DNA of 64,000 nucleotides from Coprococcus sp. (GTDB taxonomy: Bacteria; Bacillota; Clostridia; Lachnospirales; Lachnospiraceae), in the NCBI GenBank assembly GCA_017935345.1, contig JAGBHU010000047.1, forward strand, positions 56,638 to 120,637, in the 5' to 3' direction. Under the pieces are notes generated by a model. It was not told the origin of the DNA. It was given only the letters and a program-made list of their open reading frames with translations, and did not search any database. The translations under genes were made by a program, and so were the position numbers. This document shows positions 52,527 to 62,349 of the stretch, piece after piece. The stretch's first letter is position 1. Each line of letters begins with the position of its first letter.

Positions 52527-53465
52527 ATGGATAAATCTATTCTTAGAAAAAGAAATGAAAATGATGGGCAGGAGAAGCAAATCGTTGGTATCAACCAAAG
52601 AAGATTCCGTCAGAAGCTGGCAGAATACAAGAGAACACCCGGTTCTTTGATACTATTGATACTTGTATACTTATCGGCAATTTTGACGATTGCCTCTATC
52701 GGTTTTCTTCTGGTTTATGTACTTGTAAAGGGAATTCCGAACCTGACACCTGAACTGTTCAAATGGGAATACAATTCAGAGAACTGCTCCATGCTGCCCG
52801 CACTTATTAATACCGTCTTTATGACGCTGTTATCTTTGCTGGTTGCGGCGCCAATCGGCATATTTGCAGCTATTTATCTGGTGGAATATGCGAAAAAAGG
52901 AAATAAAATTGTAGGAATTGTCAGGATTACCGCTGAAACCCTAACCGGTATTCCTTCCATTGTATATGGATTGTTCGGTATGCTGTTCTTTGTGACAACA
53001 TTAAAGTGGAAGCTGTCGCTGCTTTCAGGCGCATTTACGCTGGCTATTATGGTGCTTCCGGTTATTATGAGAACCACAGAGGAGGCTTTGCTGGCAGTGC
53101 CCAATTCTTATAGAGAAGGAAGCTTTGGTTTAGGGGCGGGAAAGCTTCGTACGGTATTTAAGATTGTACTTCCAAGTGCCGTACCCGGAATATTGTCGGG
53201 TATCATTCTTGCCACAGGACGAATTGTAGGCGAAACGGCTGCATTAATTTATACGGCGGGAAGCGTGGCGGTAGTCGCAGAAAATGTATTTTCATCTACG
53301 AGAACATTATCGGTTCATATGTATCTGCTTTCAAAAGAGGGATTTCATACGAATCAGGCCTATGCCACGGCGGTTGTGCTTCTTGTTTTAGTAGTGCTGA
53401 TAAATTTTGCATCTGATTATATTGCGAAGAAATTTGCGGCAGACGGTATTAACAGTGGAAGATAA
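52527..53465 (+). CDS. pstA: Phosphate ABC transporter permease PstA
   Basis: A 312-residue membrane subunit with six helices and a longer polar N-terminus (about 40 residues). Characteristic text: PIGIFAAIYLVEYAKKGNK, the coupling loop GSFGLGAGKLRTVFKIVLPS and GRIVGETAALIYTAGS. Partner of PstC. The ATG follows pstC's TAG with no gap, indicating translational coupling. Confidence 0.97.
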   Translation: MDKSILRKRNENDGQEKQIVGINQRRFRQKLAEYKRTPGSLILLILVYLSAILTIASIGFLLVYVLVKGIPNLTPELFKWEYNSENCSMLPALINTVFMTLLSLLVAAPIGIFAAIYLVEYAKKGNKIVGIVRITAETLTGIPSIVYGLFGMLFFVTTLKWKLSLLSGAFTLAIMVLPVIMRTTEEALLAVPNSYREGSFGLGAGKLRTVFKIVLPSAVPGILSGIILATGRIVGETAALIYTAGSVAVVAENVFSSTRTLSVHMYLLSKEGFHTNQAYATAVVLLVLVVLINFASDYIAKKFAADGINSGR

Positions 53466-53480
53466 AATTGGAGATAGAAG

Positions 53481-54233
53481 ATGAGTAAAAAATTTGATAT
53501 TAAAAAACTGAATTTATATTATGGAAGCTTTCATGCTTTAAAGGATGTGGATATGGAAATTCCCGAAAATGAAATTACGGCATTTATCGGTCCGTCCGGT
53601 TGTGGAAAATCTACCTTCCTTAAATGTCTGAACAGAATGAACGATTTGGTGGAGGGCTGCAAGGTTATCGGTAATGTCAGGCTGGACGGAGAGGATATTT
53701 ATGACGGAGTGGATATCAATCTTCTAAGAAAACGGGTGGGTATGGTTTTTCAGAATCCAAATCCTTTTCCGATGAGTGTTTATGACAATATTGCGTATGG
53801 ACCGAGAACACATGGGATACACAATAAATCAGCACTGGACGAAATTGTAGAGCGTTCTTTGACGCAGGCGGCAATTTGGGATGAGCTTAAAGACAGACTG
53901 AAGAAATCCGCTTTGGGACTTTCAGGAGGACAGCAGCAGAGACTTTGTATTGCAAGGGCATTGGCGGTAGAGCCGGAGATTCTGTTGATGGACGAACCGA
54001 CCTCTGCACTGGACCCGATTTCAACCTCGAAAATTGAAGACCTTGCCATGGAGCTTAAAAAGAAATACACGATTATTATGGTAACGCATAATATGCAGCA
54101 GGCAGCCCGTATTGCTGATAATACTGCGTTTTTCCTTCTGGGACAGGTAATTGAATATGATAAAACGGAGCAGATGTTCTCCATGCCAAAGGATAAACGT
54201 ACGGAAGATTACATTTCAGGCAGATTTGGTTAA
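53481..54233 (+). CDS. pstB: Phosphate ABC transporter ATPase PstB
   Basis: A 250-residue ATPase with Walker [10 protein letters not shown], the PstB-typical Cys-Leu-Asn-Arg-Met-Asn-Asp text ([15 protein letters not shown]), signature [10 protein letters not shown], Walker [13 protein letters not shown] and H-loop VTHNMQQA. It energises PstCA. Start ATG 53481 follows TTGGAGATAG. Length is normal. Confidence 0.98.
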   Translation: MSKKFDIKKLNLYYGSFHALKDVDMEIPENEITAFIGPSGCGKSTFLKCLNRMNDLVEGCKVIGNVRLDGEDIYDGVDINLLRKRVGMVFQNPNPFPMSVYDNIAYGPRTHGIHNKSALDEIVERSLTQAAIWDELKDRLKKSALGLSGGQQQRLCIARALAVEPEILLMDEPTSALDPISTSKIEDLAMELKKKYTIIMVTHNMQQAARIADNTAFFLLGQVIEYDKTEQMFSMPKDKRTEDYISGRFG

Positions 54234-54252
54234 GGAAGGGAGACTTGTTGTA

Positions 54253-54897
54253 ATGAGAGAATACTATGATAAACAATTAAAAAAACTGAACGATGCAATG
54301 ATAGAAATGGGAGCCATGATTGAAAACGTAATAGAAATGGCGGTTACAGCGCTGACTACCCAGGATACAGAACTGGCAAAACGGGTGGTTGCGTCAGATG
54401 ACGGGATTGACCGTCAGGAAAAGGAAATTGAAAATCTTTGCATGAAGCTGTTGCTTACCCAGCAGCCGGTAGCATCAGATATGAGACAGATATCATCTGC
54501 ACTGAAGATGATTACGGACATGGAGAGAATCGGCGACCATGCGGCAGATATTTCGGAATTAACGTTGTTGATGGCGGGTACACCATATATTAAAAATCTG
54601 GAGCATATCCAGACCATGGCGAAGGAAACAATGGTTATGTTGGTGGAAAGTATAGAAGCTTATGTGGATTTGGATTTGAATAAAGCAAAGCGTGTCATTT
54701 TACATGATGATATTGTAGATGATTTGTTTGCCACTGTGAAGCAGGAGCTGATTAAGCTGATTTGTGAAAATGTTGCAAATGGGGAGCAGGCAGCAGATTT
54801 GCTGATGGTTGCAAAGTATTTGGAGAGAGTTGGCGACCATGCAACGAATATTGCGGAATGGGTTATCTATTATATTACAGGCAGTCATGTCATTTAG
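54253..54897 (+). CDS. phoU: Phosphate signalling protein PhoU
   Basis: A 214-residue all-helical protein with two three-helix PhoU repeats; the metal-site text D-x3-D is seen in MTDMERIGDHAADI and in LERVGDHATNIAEW. PhoU links Pst transporter activity to the PhoR kinase, damping the phosphate response when phosphate is plenty. The ATG at 54253 is chosen because it gives the normal family beginning (MREYYDKQLKKLNDAM); GGAAGGG lies 12 bases upstream. A longer frame reaching into pstB is not supported. Confidence 0.95.
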   Translation: MREYYDKQLKKLNDAMIEMGAMIENVIEMAVTALTTQDTELAKRVVASDDGIDRQEKEIENLCMKLLLTQQPVASDMRQISSALKMITDMERIGDHAADISELTLLMAGTPYIKNLEHIQTMAKETMVMLVESIEAYVDLDLNKAKRVILHDDIVDDLFATVKQELIKLICENVANGEQAADLLMVAKYLERVGDHATNIAEWVIYYITGSHVI

Positions 54898-54956
54898 GCA
54901 GAATGTCAAATAAAAGGAACAGATAGATTTTGGAGATTTTATTTAGGGGGGATAAT

Positions 54957-55235
54957 ATGAACAAAATATGGAATATAACTCAAACAATTTGCCACAGATA
55001 TTCGATTTCAAAAATCACAACCTTCCTTGTTTTAAATACACTGTTTTGGGGAATTATATTTTTAATTGCAGGGTTGATTACGCTGAAATTGGATATATTC
55101 CCCAAAACAGGCAATGTTGAACTGCTTTTATTAATTGTTGGATATGGTGTTTTCATAATGGGAATGTTTGGGGGAATTATATTTTTGTTGCGCAGGGATA
55201 TCAGGGACGATAGGCGCAGGCCGCAGGACTTTTAA
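54957..55235 (+). CDS. Small two-helix membrane protein in the pst locus
   Basis: A 92-residue protein with two membrane helices (about 24-47 and 58-80) and a very basic/acidic C-terminal tail (RRDIRDDRRRPQDF). The ATG at 54957 has GGGGGG six to eleven bases upstream. It lies between phoU and the Na/Pi transporter gene, with the second PHO box array directly behind it. I do not recognise a family. It may help assembly or regulation of phosphate uptake, by position only. Confidence 0.65.
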   Translation: MNKIWNITQTICHRYSISKITTFLVLNTLFWGIIFLIAGLITLKLDIFPKTGNVELLLLIVGYGVFIMGMFGGIIFLLRRDIRDDRRRPQDF

Positions 55236-55239
55236 AGTT

Positions 55240-55303
55240 TTACATAGATTTTACATTTACATCCTTTGTTTTTTACATAGCCATGCTGTAATACAGATAT
55301 GAT
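55240..55303 (+). promoter_or_regulatory. PHO box array before the Na/Pi transporter
   Basis: TTACA units start at 55240, 55251 and 55273 (11 and 22 bases apart), with an extra overlapping copy at 55257. A possible -10 box TATGAT is at 55298-55303. The same unit and phase occur before pstS, so both transcripts are probably under PhoP. Confidence 0.65.
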
Positions 55304-55359
55304 GCATATCAAAGGTTGGCGATATAAATGATTGAAAACAGCAAGGAGAAAATGAATGT

Positions 55360-57126
55360 ATGAGTATTTTTAATCTATTATCATTATTAGGTGGATTGGC
55401 ATTGTTCCTGTACGGAATGAATGTAATGGGAGACGGCCTGGCAAAAACAGCGGGCAGCAAGCTGGAGCAGATTTTGGAGAAGCTGACATCAACACCCATC
55501 AAGGGTGTTGTTTTGGGCGCTGCCGTTACAGCAGTTATTCAGTCGTCCTCGGCCACAACGGTTATGGTGGTCGGTTTTGTAAATTCGGGTATTATGAAGC
55601 TTAGACAGGCTGTAGGAATTATTATGGGTGCGAATATCGGTACCACCATTACGTCATGGATTTTAAGTCTGTCGGGCATTGAAAGCGACAATATATGGAT
55701 TAAAATGTTGAAACCTTCTTCGTTTTCCCCCATATTGGCTGTTATAGGCATTATTTTTCTGATGTTTTGTAAGAGCAGCAAAAAGAAGGATATTGGCGGA
55801 ATCTTATTAGGCTTTGCCGTGCTGATGTTTGGTATGGAGACTATGAGTGATGCGGTAGCACCACTTGCCGATGTACCTGAGTTTACCAATATTTTTACCA
55901 TGTTCGAAAATCCGTTTATGGGAATGCTTGCAGGGGCATTGCTGACAGCCATCATACAGAGCTCATCTGCATCTGTAGGTATTCTTCAGGCACTTTGTTC
56001 CACCGGTTCCGTCACATTCAGTGCTGCCATACCGATTATCATGGGGCAGAATATCGGAACGTGTGTCACGGCGCTGTTATCAAGTATTGGTGCCAAGAAA
56101 AATGCCAAAAGGGCGGCCGTTGTCCATCTTTACTTTAATATTATAGGAACTATTTTGTTTATGACGGCATTTTATGGAATCAATGCACTTATCGGCTTCG
56201 GTTTTCTTGACAATGCCACAAGGGCGGCGGATATTGCAATCGTCCATACCTTGTTTAATATACTTGCCACCTCCGTGCTGCTTCCGTTTAATAAGCTGCT
56301 TGAAAAGCTTGCAATTTTAACGGTACGGGATAAAATGCCGGAGGAGAACGCATCGGATGAATTGGGTATGCTGACCCGACTGGATGCAAGGTTTCTTGAA
56401 AAACCGGGATTTGCAGTAGCACAGTGTGCAGATGCTATTCATAATATGGCAAAGCTGAGCAGAAAAGCATTGCTGCTGTCTTTAGAAATGTTGGAGGAAT
56501 ATACACCTGAGAAGAAAGAAGAAGTCGAACATTTGGAAAATGTGATTGATTGCTACGAAGACGAACTTGGTACTTATATGGTAAAGCTTAGCAATAAAGA
56601 GCTGTCTCTTCTTGATAGTCAGACGGTTGCCGTGGGACTACATTCCATAGGAGACTGGGAACGGATTTCAGACCATGCCATGAATATTGCCGAGATATTT
56701 GACAAGATGCATACCGGAAAAATGCGTTTTTCCGACAAAGCCATGACGGAGCTTCGTGTTTATACAAATGCACTTACAGATATCATAACCATAACGACAG
56801 AGGCTTTCTTCGAAAATGATTTGAATAAGGCCTTTCGTGTAGAGCCTTTGGAGGAGGCTATCGATTATTTGAATGCCGTTATTAAGAAGCACCATATAAA
56901 GAGACTGCAAAAGGGAAAATGTACGATTGAGCTGGGAATCGCTCTGGAAAATCTGATAAACAATTATGAACGTGTTGCAGACCATTGCTCCAATGTTGCT
57001 GCCGTATTGCTTCAGCTTCCGTATGATACCATTGACACTCATGAATATTTGGGACAGATAAAGGAAGAGAATAATATAGAGTTTCAGGCGATGTATCAGA
57101 TGTACAAAGGAAAATACAGTCTGTAG
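55360..57126 (+). CDS. Na/phosphate cotransporter family protein with PhoU domain
   Basis: A 588-residue membrane protein of the NptA/PNaS (SLC34-like) family. Residues 1-310 hold the two inverted QSSS repeats: AVIQSSSATTVMVVGFVNSG and TAIIQSSSASVGILQALCS, along with GANIGTTITSWI and GQNIGTCVTALL. Residues about 340-560 are PhoU-like helices with GDWERISDHAMNIAEI and NYERVADHCSNVAAV, probably a cytosolic regulator. It offers a second route for phosphate besides Pst. Its own PHO boxes precede it. Start ATG 55360 follows AAGGAGAAAATG. Confidence 0.95.
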   Translation: MSIFNLLSLLGGLALFLYGMNVMGDGLAKTAGSKLEQILEKLTSTPIKGVVLGAAVTAVIQSSSATTVMVVGFVNSGIMKLRQAVGIIMGANIGTTITSWILSLSGIESDNIWIKMLKPSSFSPILAVIGIIFLMFCKSSKKKDIGGILLGFAVLMFGMETMSDAVAPLADVPEFTNIFTMFENPFMGMLAGALLTAIIQSSSASVGILQALCSTGSVTFSAAIPIIMGQNIGTCVTALLSSIGAKKNAKRAAVVHLYFNIIGTILFMTAFYGINALIGFGFLDNATRAADIAIVHTLFNILATSVLLPFNKLLEKLAILTVRDKMPEENASDELGMLTRLDARFLEKPGFAVAQCADAIHNMAKLSRKALLLSLEMLEEYTPEKKEEVEHLENVIDCYEDELGTYMVKLSNKELSLLDSQTVAVGLHSIGDWERISDHAMNIAEIFDKMHTGKMRFSDKAMTELRVYTNALTDIITITTEAFFENDLNKAFRVEPLEEAIDYLNAVIKKHHIKRLQKGKCTIELGIALENLINNYERVADHCSNVAAVLLQLPYDTIDTHEYLGQIKEENNIEFQAMYQMYKGKYSL

Positions 57127-57195
57127 TAATGCATACTTGTCGGTATGCAGCAGCAGGGTTATAATATAACATATATTGTAGGAGGGGATGTAAAG

Positions 57196-57870
57196 ATGCC
57201 GGCTACTATCTATATTGTTGAGGATGATAAAAATATACAGGAAATTGAAATGTTTGCACTTAAAAATACAGGCTATCTGACGGAAGGATTTGATACGGCA
57301 AAAAGCTTTTTTTCTAAAATCAATGAGAAGCTTCCTGATTTAGTCCTTCTTGATATTATGCTTCCTGACAGTGATGGATTGGATATTGTCAGGCGTCTGC
57401 GGGAACGGCCTGAAACAGTAAGAATACCGATTATTCTCGTTACAGCCAAGACAACGGAGTTGGACAAGGTAAAGGGGCTTGATATCGGCGCTGATGATTA
57501 TCTGACAAAGCCATTTGGCGTAATGGAGTTAATCTCCAGAGTCAAAGCATTGCTGCGCAGAAGCAAAAATCTGCAGGAGGAAAAGCTTCTGCAAATAGGT
57601 CAGGTCATGCTTGACTCGGAAAAACGGCTTGTGTATGTCGGGGAAGAAAGCTGTGAGCTGACATATAAGGAATTTGAACTGCTGAAGCTTCTTATGATAA
57701 ATGCAGGGATTGTATTACACAGAGATACCATCATGTGCGACATATGGGGAATGGATTATGAGGGAGAATCCAGAACGCTTGATATGCATATCAAAACACT
57801 CAGGCAGAAGCTTGGAGAAGCCGGAAATATGATTAAAACAGTGAGAAATGTGGGCTATAAGATAGAATAG
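57196..57870 (+). CDS. phoP: Phosphate response regulator (PhoP/PhoB-like)
   Basis: A 224-residue OmpR-family regulator. Receiver domain: acidic VEDDKN at the start, phosphoacceptor Asp in LVLLDIMLPDSDG, Lys in LTKPFGVMEL. Output winged helix: CELTYKEFELLKLL and LDMHIKTLRQKL, ending NVGYKIE. The ATG at 57196 has GGAGGGG nine bases upstream. Position between the phosphate transporter and a PhoR-like kinase, plus the PHO box arrays, supports the PhoP name. A sigma-A-like TATAAT is at 57161-57166. Confidence 0.92.
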   Translation: MPATIYIVEDDKNIQEIEMFALKNTGYLTEGFDTAKSFFSKINEKLPDLVLLDIMLPDSDGLDIVRRLRERPETVRIPIILVTAKTTELDKVKGLDIGADDYLTKPFGVMELISRVKALLRRSKNLQEEKLLQIGQVMLDSEKRLVYVGEESCELTYKEFELLKLLMINAGIVLHRDTIMCDIWGMDYEGESRTLDMHIKTLRQKLGEAGNMIKTVRNVGYKIE

Positions 57871-57908
57871 ACACAGGATATACGAAATTGAAAAAGCAGA
57901 GAGCAGAT

Positions 57909-59297
57909 ATGAAAATAAAAAGAAAGCAGGATATCCGGTTAAAAGGAAAAATAAATATCAGATTCATTATTTTGACCATATTTGCAATAGCGGTTACTAC
58001 GGTTTTGTCCACAATCGTATTTTATGAGTTGTTTAAAACCGAGATTATGCGTGATTTAAAGACGTATACCCATGTTCTGAAAAGTACGGGAGTATTTGAA
58101 TATACCGATGATTTGTCAAAGGTAAATCTGAAAAATGAGGATTTGCGTGTTACGCTGGTTTCAGAGCAGGGAGATGTTCTCTATGACAATATGGTTACGG
58201 CTTCCGATATGACAAATCATGTAGACCGTCCGGAGATTGAAACAGCATTTGCAAAAGGAGAAGGACAGGCGGTACGTTTATCGGAAACATTAAACCGCAG
58301 CACGTTTTATTATGCGGTTTTGCTGGATAACGGTTATGTACTGCGTGTCTCCAAAGAGTCGGACAGTGTATGGAGTGTACTGTTTTCAGGCATTCCTTAT
58401 ATGCTTGGTATTATGGCGGTATTGTTGGTGCTGACTGTGGTTTTTACTCATTACCTGACGAAGAGCATTGTGAAACCGATTGAGCAGATGGCAAATAATA
58501 TGAATCATGCGGATGAGTTGGAGGCCTATAAGGAAATCCGCCCGTTTATTGATACGATTAAGCAGCAGCATGAGAATATCCTTCAGAATGCGCAGATGCG
58601 TCAGGAGTTTACTGCAAATGTTTCCCACGAATTGAAGACGCCGCTTACATCCATATCGGGTTATTCGGAGCTGATTGAGAACGGAATGGCAGGGGATGAG
58701 GATGTGAGAAGATTTGCGGCGGAGATTCATAGAAATTCCAATCGGCTGCTGACGTTGATTAATGATATTATTCGCTTGTCGGAGCTGGATGTGGTGGAGG
58801 ATACTCCTGTTATGGAAAAAGTGGACTTGTATGGAACGGCACGTATTACCGTGGATATGCTTGCAGTACATGCAAAGAAGCATGAAGTTACGCTTAGTAT
58901 AGAAGGAGAATCTGCATATATTCTGGCGAACAGAGTGATGATGGAGGAAATTGTATATAATCTGACAGACAATGCCATACGTTATAATAATCAGGGGGGC
59001 GAGGTCAATATCTCCGTATATAATCATGAGGAACAGGTTATACTGTCCGTAAAGGATACGGGTATTGGGATTCCCATAGAGCATCAGGAGCAAATCTTCC
59101 AACGGTTTTACCGGGTGGACAAAAGCCGTTCGAAGCTGACAGGTGGAACCGGTCTTGGCCTTGCGATTGTAAAACATATCGTTGCAAAACATGATGCCAA
59201 GATAGGGATTGTCAGTGAACCCGGGAAGGGAACGGAGATTACGGTAACATTTGATTCATATGAAATGCATAAGAAAAAGAGCCTGGCGGAAGTGTAA
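57909..59297 (+). CDS. phoR: Phosphate sensor kinase (PhoR-like)
   Basis: A 462-residue histidine kinase with two membrane helices (about 18-40 and 155-178) that flank an extracellular domain of about 115 residues, a short linker without a clear PAS domain, the H box FTANVSHELKTPLTSISGY, and an ATPase domain with NLTDNAIRYNNQ, DTGIGIP and GGTGLGLAIVKHI. It pairs with the regulator 38 bases upstream. ATG 57909 is preferred; a TTG 21 bases earlier is an alternative. A terminator overlaps its stop codon. Confidence 0.9.
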   Translation: MKIKRKQDIRLKGKINIRFIILTIFAIAVTTVLSTIVFYELFKTEIMRDLKTYTHVLKSTGVFEYTDDLSKVNLKNEDLRVTLVSEQGDVLYDNMVTASDMTNHVDRPEIETAFAKGEGQAVRLSETLNRSTFYYAVLLDNGYVLRVSKESDSVWSVLFSGIPYMLGIMAVLLVLTVVFTHYLTKSIVKPIEQMANNMNHADELEAYKEIRPFIDTIKQQHENILQNAQMRQEFTANVSHELKTPLTSISGYSELIENGMAGDEDVRRFAAEIHRNSNRLLTLINDIIRLSELDVVEDTPVMEKVDLYGTARITVDMLAVHAKKHEVTLSIEGESAYILANRVMMEEIVYNLTDNAIRYNNQGGEVNISVYNHEEQVILSVKDTGIGIPIEHQEQIFQRFYRVDKSRSKLTGGTGLGLAIVKHIVAKHDAKIGIVSEPGKGTEITVTFDSYEMHKKKSLAEV

Positions 59298-59311
59298 GAC
59301 CAGGCTCTTTT
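59274..59311 (+). terminator. Terminator overlapping the phoR stop
   Basis: AAAAGAGCCTGG (59275-59286) pairs with CCAGGCTCTTTT (59300-59311). The left arm is coding; the TAA stop lies in the loop. It ends the pho transcript. Confidence 0.85.
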
Positions 59312-59625
59312 AATATATAAATATTCACACACACCGTAAATCATTTTCAGATTATGTGAAATCTGCAACACTGTATTTATATAATATAACAAAACAAACG
59401 AATTATCAAGTGCAAAATGTAAAAAACTTACAAATAATATTATGAAATATATACAAACAAAAAATGTTGAAAAAAGATTCCAGTAAGATAAAATGATGAA
59501 AATAAGAAATCTGCTGGAATTATTTGAAAATTAGTGCCAATATAATGGATAAACAATAAAGTATATTGAAGTGGTTTTGTCCGCTTTGTTTCTAATTTTT
59601 ATTTAGTCAGATAGGAGCGATGATT
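59312..59625. other. AT-rich gap without a gene
   Basis: About 310 bases of very AT-rich DNA with no convincing frame. CAAAATGTAAAAAACTTACAAA near 59412 is a loose inverted repeat; the promoter of the next gene should lie in the second half. Nothing else is seen. Confidence 0.5.
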
Positions 59626-61560
59626 ATGTCAGCTAGTGAATATATGAAGGCGCAGAAGCTTGGAGAGAAGCGTTATCAGGCGGCTATAGCAAAAAATGAA
59701 TATCCGTATTTGCCGGTGCTTGATGAGCTTATTTCGTCAGCAGATATCGATGGTGAGGTTAACCTTGGACTGCAGAATATAACACTCAGTCAGGTGGTCG
59801 GTACTGCAACGGCAGGAAGGACAAATGCGTTTGCAAGTAATTTTATGCCTATATTGGATTATCAAACCGAGTTTGGCTCTAAATGGTCAGCTCTCTGTGA
59901 TTCCCATTTGGAAGAGGGAATACATGATCCGATTAAGGCCTATGAGTATATGAACAAATTTTATGTTGTAGAGGGCAATAAAAGGGTAAGTGTTCTGAAA
60001 TTTTTTGGTGCGGATTCCGTTCCTGCGATGGTAACGCGGAAGATTCCAAAGCGAACGGACGAACCGGAAAATAAAATATATTTTGAATTTGTTGATTTTC
60101 ATAAACAAACGGGAATCAATTACGTTATGTTTACGCAGCTTGGAAGCTACGATAAGCTGAGAGAATATATCGGAATTACTCCTGACGGAGAATTTTCCGA
60201 TGATGCTAAATTGGATTTTAATTCGGCTCATCTTGCATTCGAAAAGGCATTTAAGGCGAAAAAAGGCGGAGAAAATCTGACGATAACCCATGATGATGCC
60301 ATGCTTGTTTTCCTTAGTGTATACGGTTATGATGCACTGAAGGAAATGACAGGAGAAGAGGTAAAGGAAAATTTAGATAAAATATGGGATGAGATTTTGC
60401 TCAGCAGTCACAAGAAGGAAAATGTGGTTATTCCAAAGATGGACCCGGTGGAGTCAAAGAAAAAGCTGTTTACCAAGAAACCGGACCCTGCAAAAAAGCT
60501 TAAGATAGCATTTGTATATGACAAAACGCCGGAGGACTCCGTATGGATATACTGTCATGATTTGGGAAGACTGAAAATGGAAGAGGCATTCAGGGATAAG
60601 GTTACATCATCAACCTTCAATCAGATAGATAACAATGAAAAACTGGCAGAATGTTTAAATGAGCTGGCAGAGGAGGATTATGATGTTATCTTTACAACCG
60701 GTCCTGAGATGCTGCCGGAATCACTGAAACTGGCTGTTGAATATCCGGATATTAAGATACTGAATTGTTCGCTTAGTATGTCAACCAGTCATGTCAGGAC
60801 ATATTATGCCAGAATGTATGAAGCAAAGTTCATTACGGGGATTCTTGCAGGCTGTTTGTGTGAGGACGGAAGGATAGGCTATCTTGCAGATTATCCTATT
60901 TTTGGAACGGTAGCCAATATTAATGCTTTTGCAATCGGTGCAAAGATGGTAAATCCAAGAGCAAAAGTCTATTTGGAATGGTCAAAGGTGCGTGGTTCAA
61001 ATCCGAAGGAGCAGTTTAGGAGTTTAGGGGTATCCTATATCTCTGACAGGGATATGATTTCACCTCTTGATGCGTCAAGAAAATTTGGTTTGTATTGCAA
61101 TAAGGACGGTGAGATCAGAAATCTTGCCATGCCGTTTTATAATTGGGGTGCTTTTTATGAGAGAGTGGTAAAATCGATATTGGACGGTAACTGGAAGCAG
61201 GAGGAGAAGAATGAGGCTGCCAAGACGGTAAATTATTGGTGGGGTATGTCTTCGGGTGTTGTAGACATCATATGCTCCAGTCATCTGCCTGTAGAAACCA
61301 TGAGATTGATCAATCTTATGATGAGTATGGTTAAGGATGGTACGGTTAAACCGTTTTATGGTAAGCTGTATTCACAACAGGGCGTGGTAAGAGATTGTGA
61401 TGAGGGCGATTTGTTACCTGAGGATATCATGAAAATGGATTGGCTTGCGGAAAACGTAGTAGGCACGATACCTGATATGGCAGATTTGATTGATGATGCC
61501 AAGGATGTAGTCAGTCTTCAGGGTGTGAACAGTCCGGAGAGACTGGAACTGAAATCATAA
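59626..61560 (+). CDS. Cytosolic ParB-like domain fused to BMP/PnrA binding domain
   Basis: A 644-residue protein without signal peptide. Residues about 48-140 resemble a ParB/sulfiredoxin-like domain: TLSQVVGTATAGRTNAFASN, then HDPIKAYEYMNKFYVVEGNK and RVSVLKFFGADSVPAMV. A middle region (140-280) is unassigned. Residues about 283-600 match the BMP/PnrA nucleoside-binding protein fold (KKLKIAFVYDKTPEDSVW, FTTGPEM, FGTVANINAFAIGAKMV). Binding proteins of this fold are normally lipoproteins outside the cell; here the fold is inside, so a sensor for nucleosides or a related small molecule is likely. ATG 59626 has AGGAG eight bases upstream; an ATG six bases earlier is too close. A metallophosphoesterase gene follows after 45 bases. 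Confidence 0.82.
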   Translation: MSASEYMKAQKLGEKRYQAAIAKNEYPYLPVLDELISSADIDGEVNLGLQNITLSQVVGTATAGRTNAFASNFMPILDYQTEFGSKWSALCDSHLEEGIHDPIKAYEYMNKFYVVEGNKRVSVLKFFGADSVPAMVTRKIPKRTDEPENKIYFEFVDFHKQTGINYVMFTQLGSYDKLREYIGITPDGEFSDDAKLDFNSAHLAFEKAFKAKKGGENLTITHDDAMLVFLSVYGYDALKEMTGEEVKENLDKIWDEILLSSHKKENVVIPKMDPVESKKKLFTKKPDPAKKLKIAFVYDKTPEDSVWIYCHDLGRLKMEEAFRDKVTSSTFNQIDNNEKLAECLNELAEEDYDVIFTTGPEMLPESLKLAVEYPDIKILNCSLSMSTSHVRTYYARMYEAKFITGILAGCLCEDGRIGYLADYPIFGTVANINAFAIGAKMVNPRAKVYLEWSKVRGSNPKEQFRSLGVSYISDRDMISPLDASRKFGLYCNKDGEIRNLAMPFYNWGAFYERVVKSILDGNWKQEEKNEAAKTVNYWWGMSSGVVDIICSSHLPVETMRLINLMMSMVKDGTVKPFYGKLYSQQGVVRDCDEGDLLPEDIMKMDWLAENVVGTIPDMADLIDDAKDVVSLQGVNSPERLELKS

Positions 61561-61605
61561 AGTGTATGAAAATACTGATAGATAATGTGTTGAGGTAGTT
61601 GGTTG

Positions 61606-62202
61606 ATGAAGATTCTTGTTCTGGCAGACGAGGAGTCCAAATATTTATGGGATTATTTTGATAAGAGAAAGCTAGAGGGGATAGATTTGATTATTTCCTG
61701 TGGTGATTTGGCACCACAATATTTGTCCTTTCTGGCTACATTTGCACATGTACCAATATTATATGTGCACGGAAACCATGATGTATGCTATGAAGAAACA
61801 CCACCTGACGGGTGCATATGTATAGACGGTGATATCTATGTGTATAAAGGTATTCGTATTATGGGTTTGGGCGGCTCCATGGAATATAAATTCGGTGGAG
61901 CACCCCACCAGTATACGGAAGCAGCGATGAAAAAACGTATACGCAAAATGCGGTTTAAGCTGTGGAAGCATAATGGGTTTGATATTCTTGTATCCCATTC
62001 ACCTGCATATGAACTGAATGATTCCAAGGATTTGCCGCATACAGGCTTTCGCTGCTTTAAGACACTGATGGAGGAGTATAAGCCTGAATATTTCGTACAT
62101 GGACATGTTCATATCAATTATGGGCGGGATTTTGTCAGAGAATCTAAATATATGGATACGAAAGTTATCAATGCATATGAGAAATATATTATTGAAATTT
62201 AA
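61606..62202 (+). CDS. Metallophosphoesterase
   Basis: A 198-residue calcineurin-like phosphoesterase. Metal motifs: the N-terminal Asp in KILVLADEES (in place of the usual DxH), ISCGDLAPQY, VHGNHDVCY, VSHSPAY and FVHGHVHIN. The missing His of the first DxH motif is a small deviation also seen in some relatives. It acts in the cytoplasm on a phosphomonoester or diester, unknown which. It lies closely behind the ParB-like/BMP fusion and could process a ligand sensed by it, by position only. Start ATG 61606 has GAGG upstream. Confidence 0.88.
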   Translation: MKILVLADEESKYLWDYFDKRKLEGIDLIISCGDLAPQYLSFLATFAHVPILYVHGNHDVCYEETPPDGCICIDGDIYVYKGIRIMGLGGSMEYKFGGAPHQYTEAAMKKRIRKMRFKLWKHNGFDILVSHSPAYELNDSKDLPHTGFRCFKTLMEEYKPEYFVHGHVHINYGRDFVRESKYMDTKVINAYEKYIIEI

Positions 62203-62349
62203 TTAGAATGGGTAAAAAGTTTTATAAATGAACTATTTTGTCTGTTGCCTTGCACATATAACTATTTTTTGATACACTAAATCGTGGCGGTATAAAGAAG
62301 AAACTGATTGTTGTTATTAATATATTGATTTTAGAGAGGAGATAGAGGT

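Noticed and set aside
54151..54252. Longer PhoU start inside pstB
   Set aside because: The extra residues are basic and unlike PhoU, and the start at 54253 gives the family's usual beginning and length.
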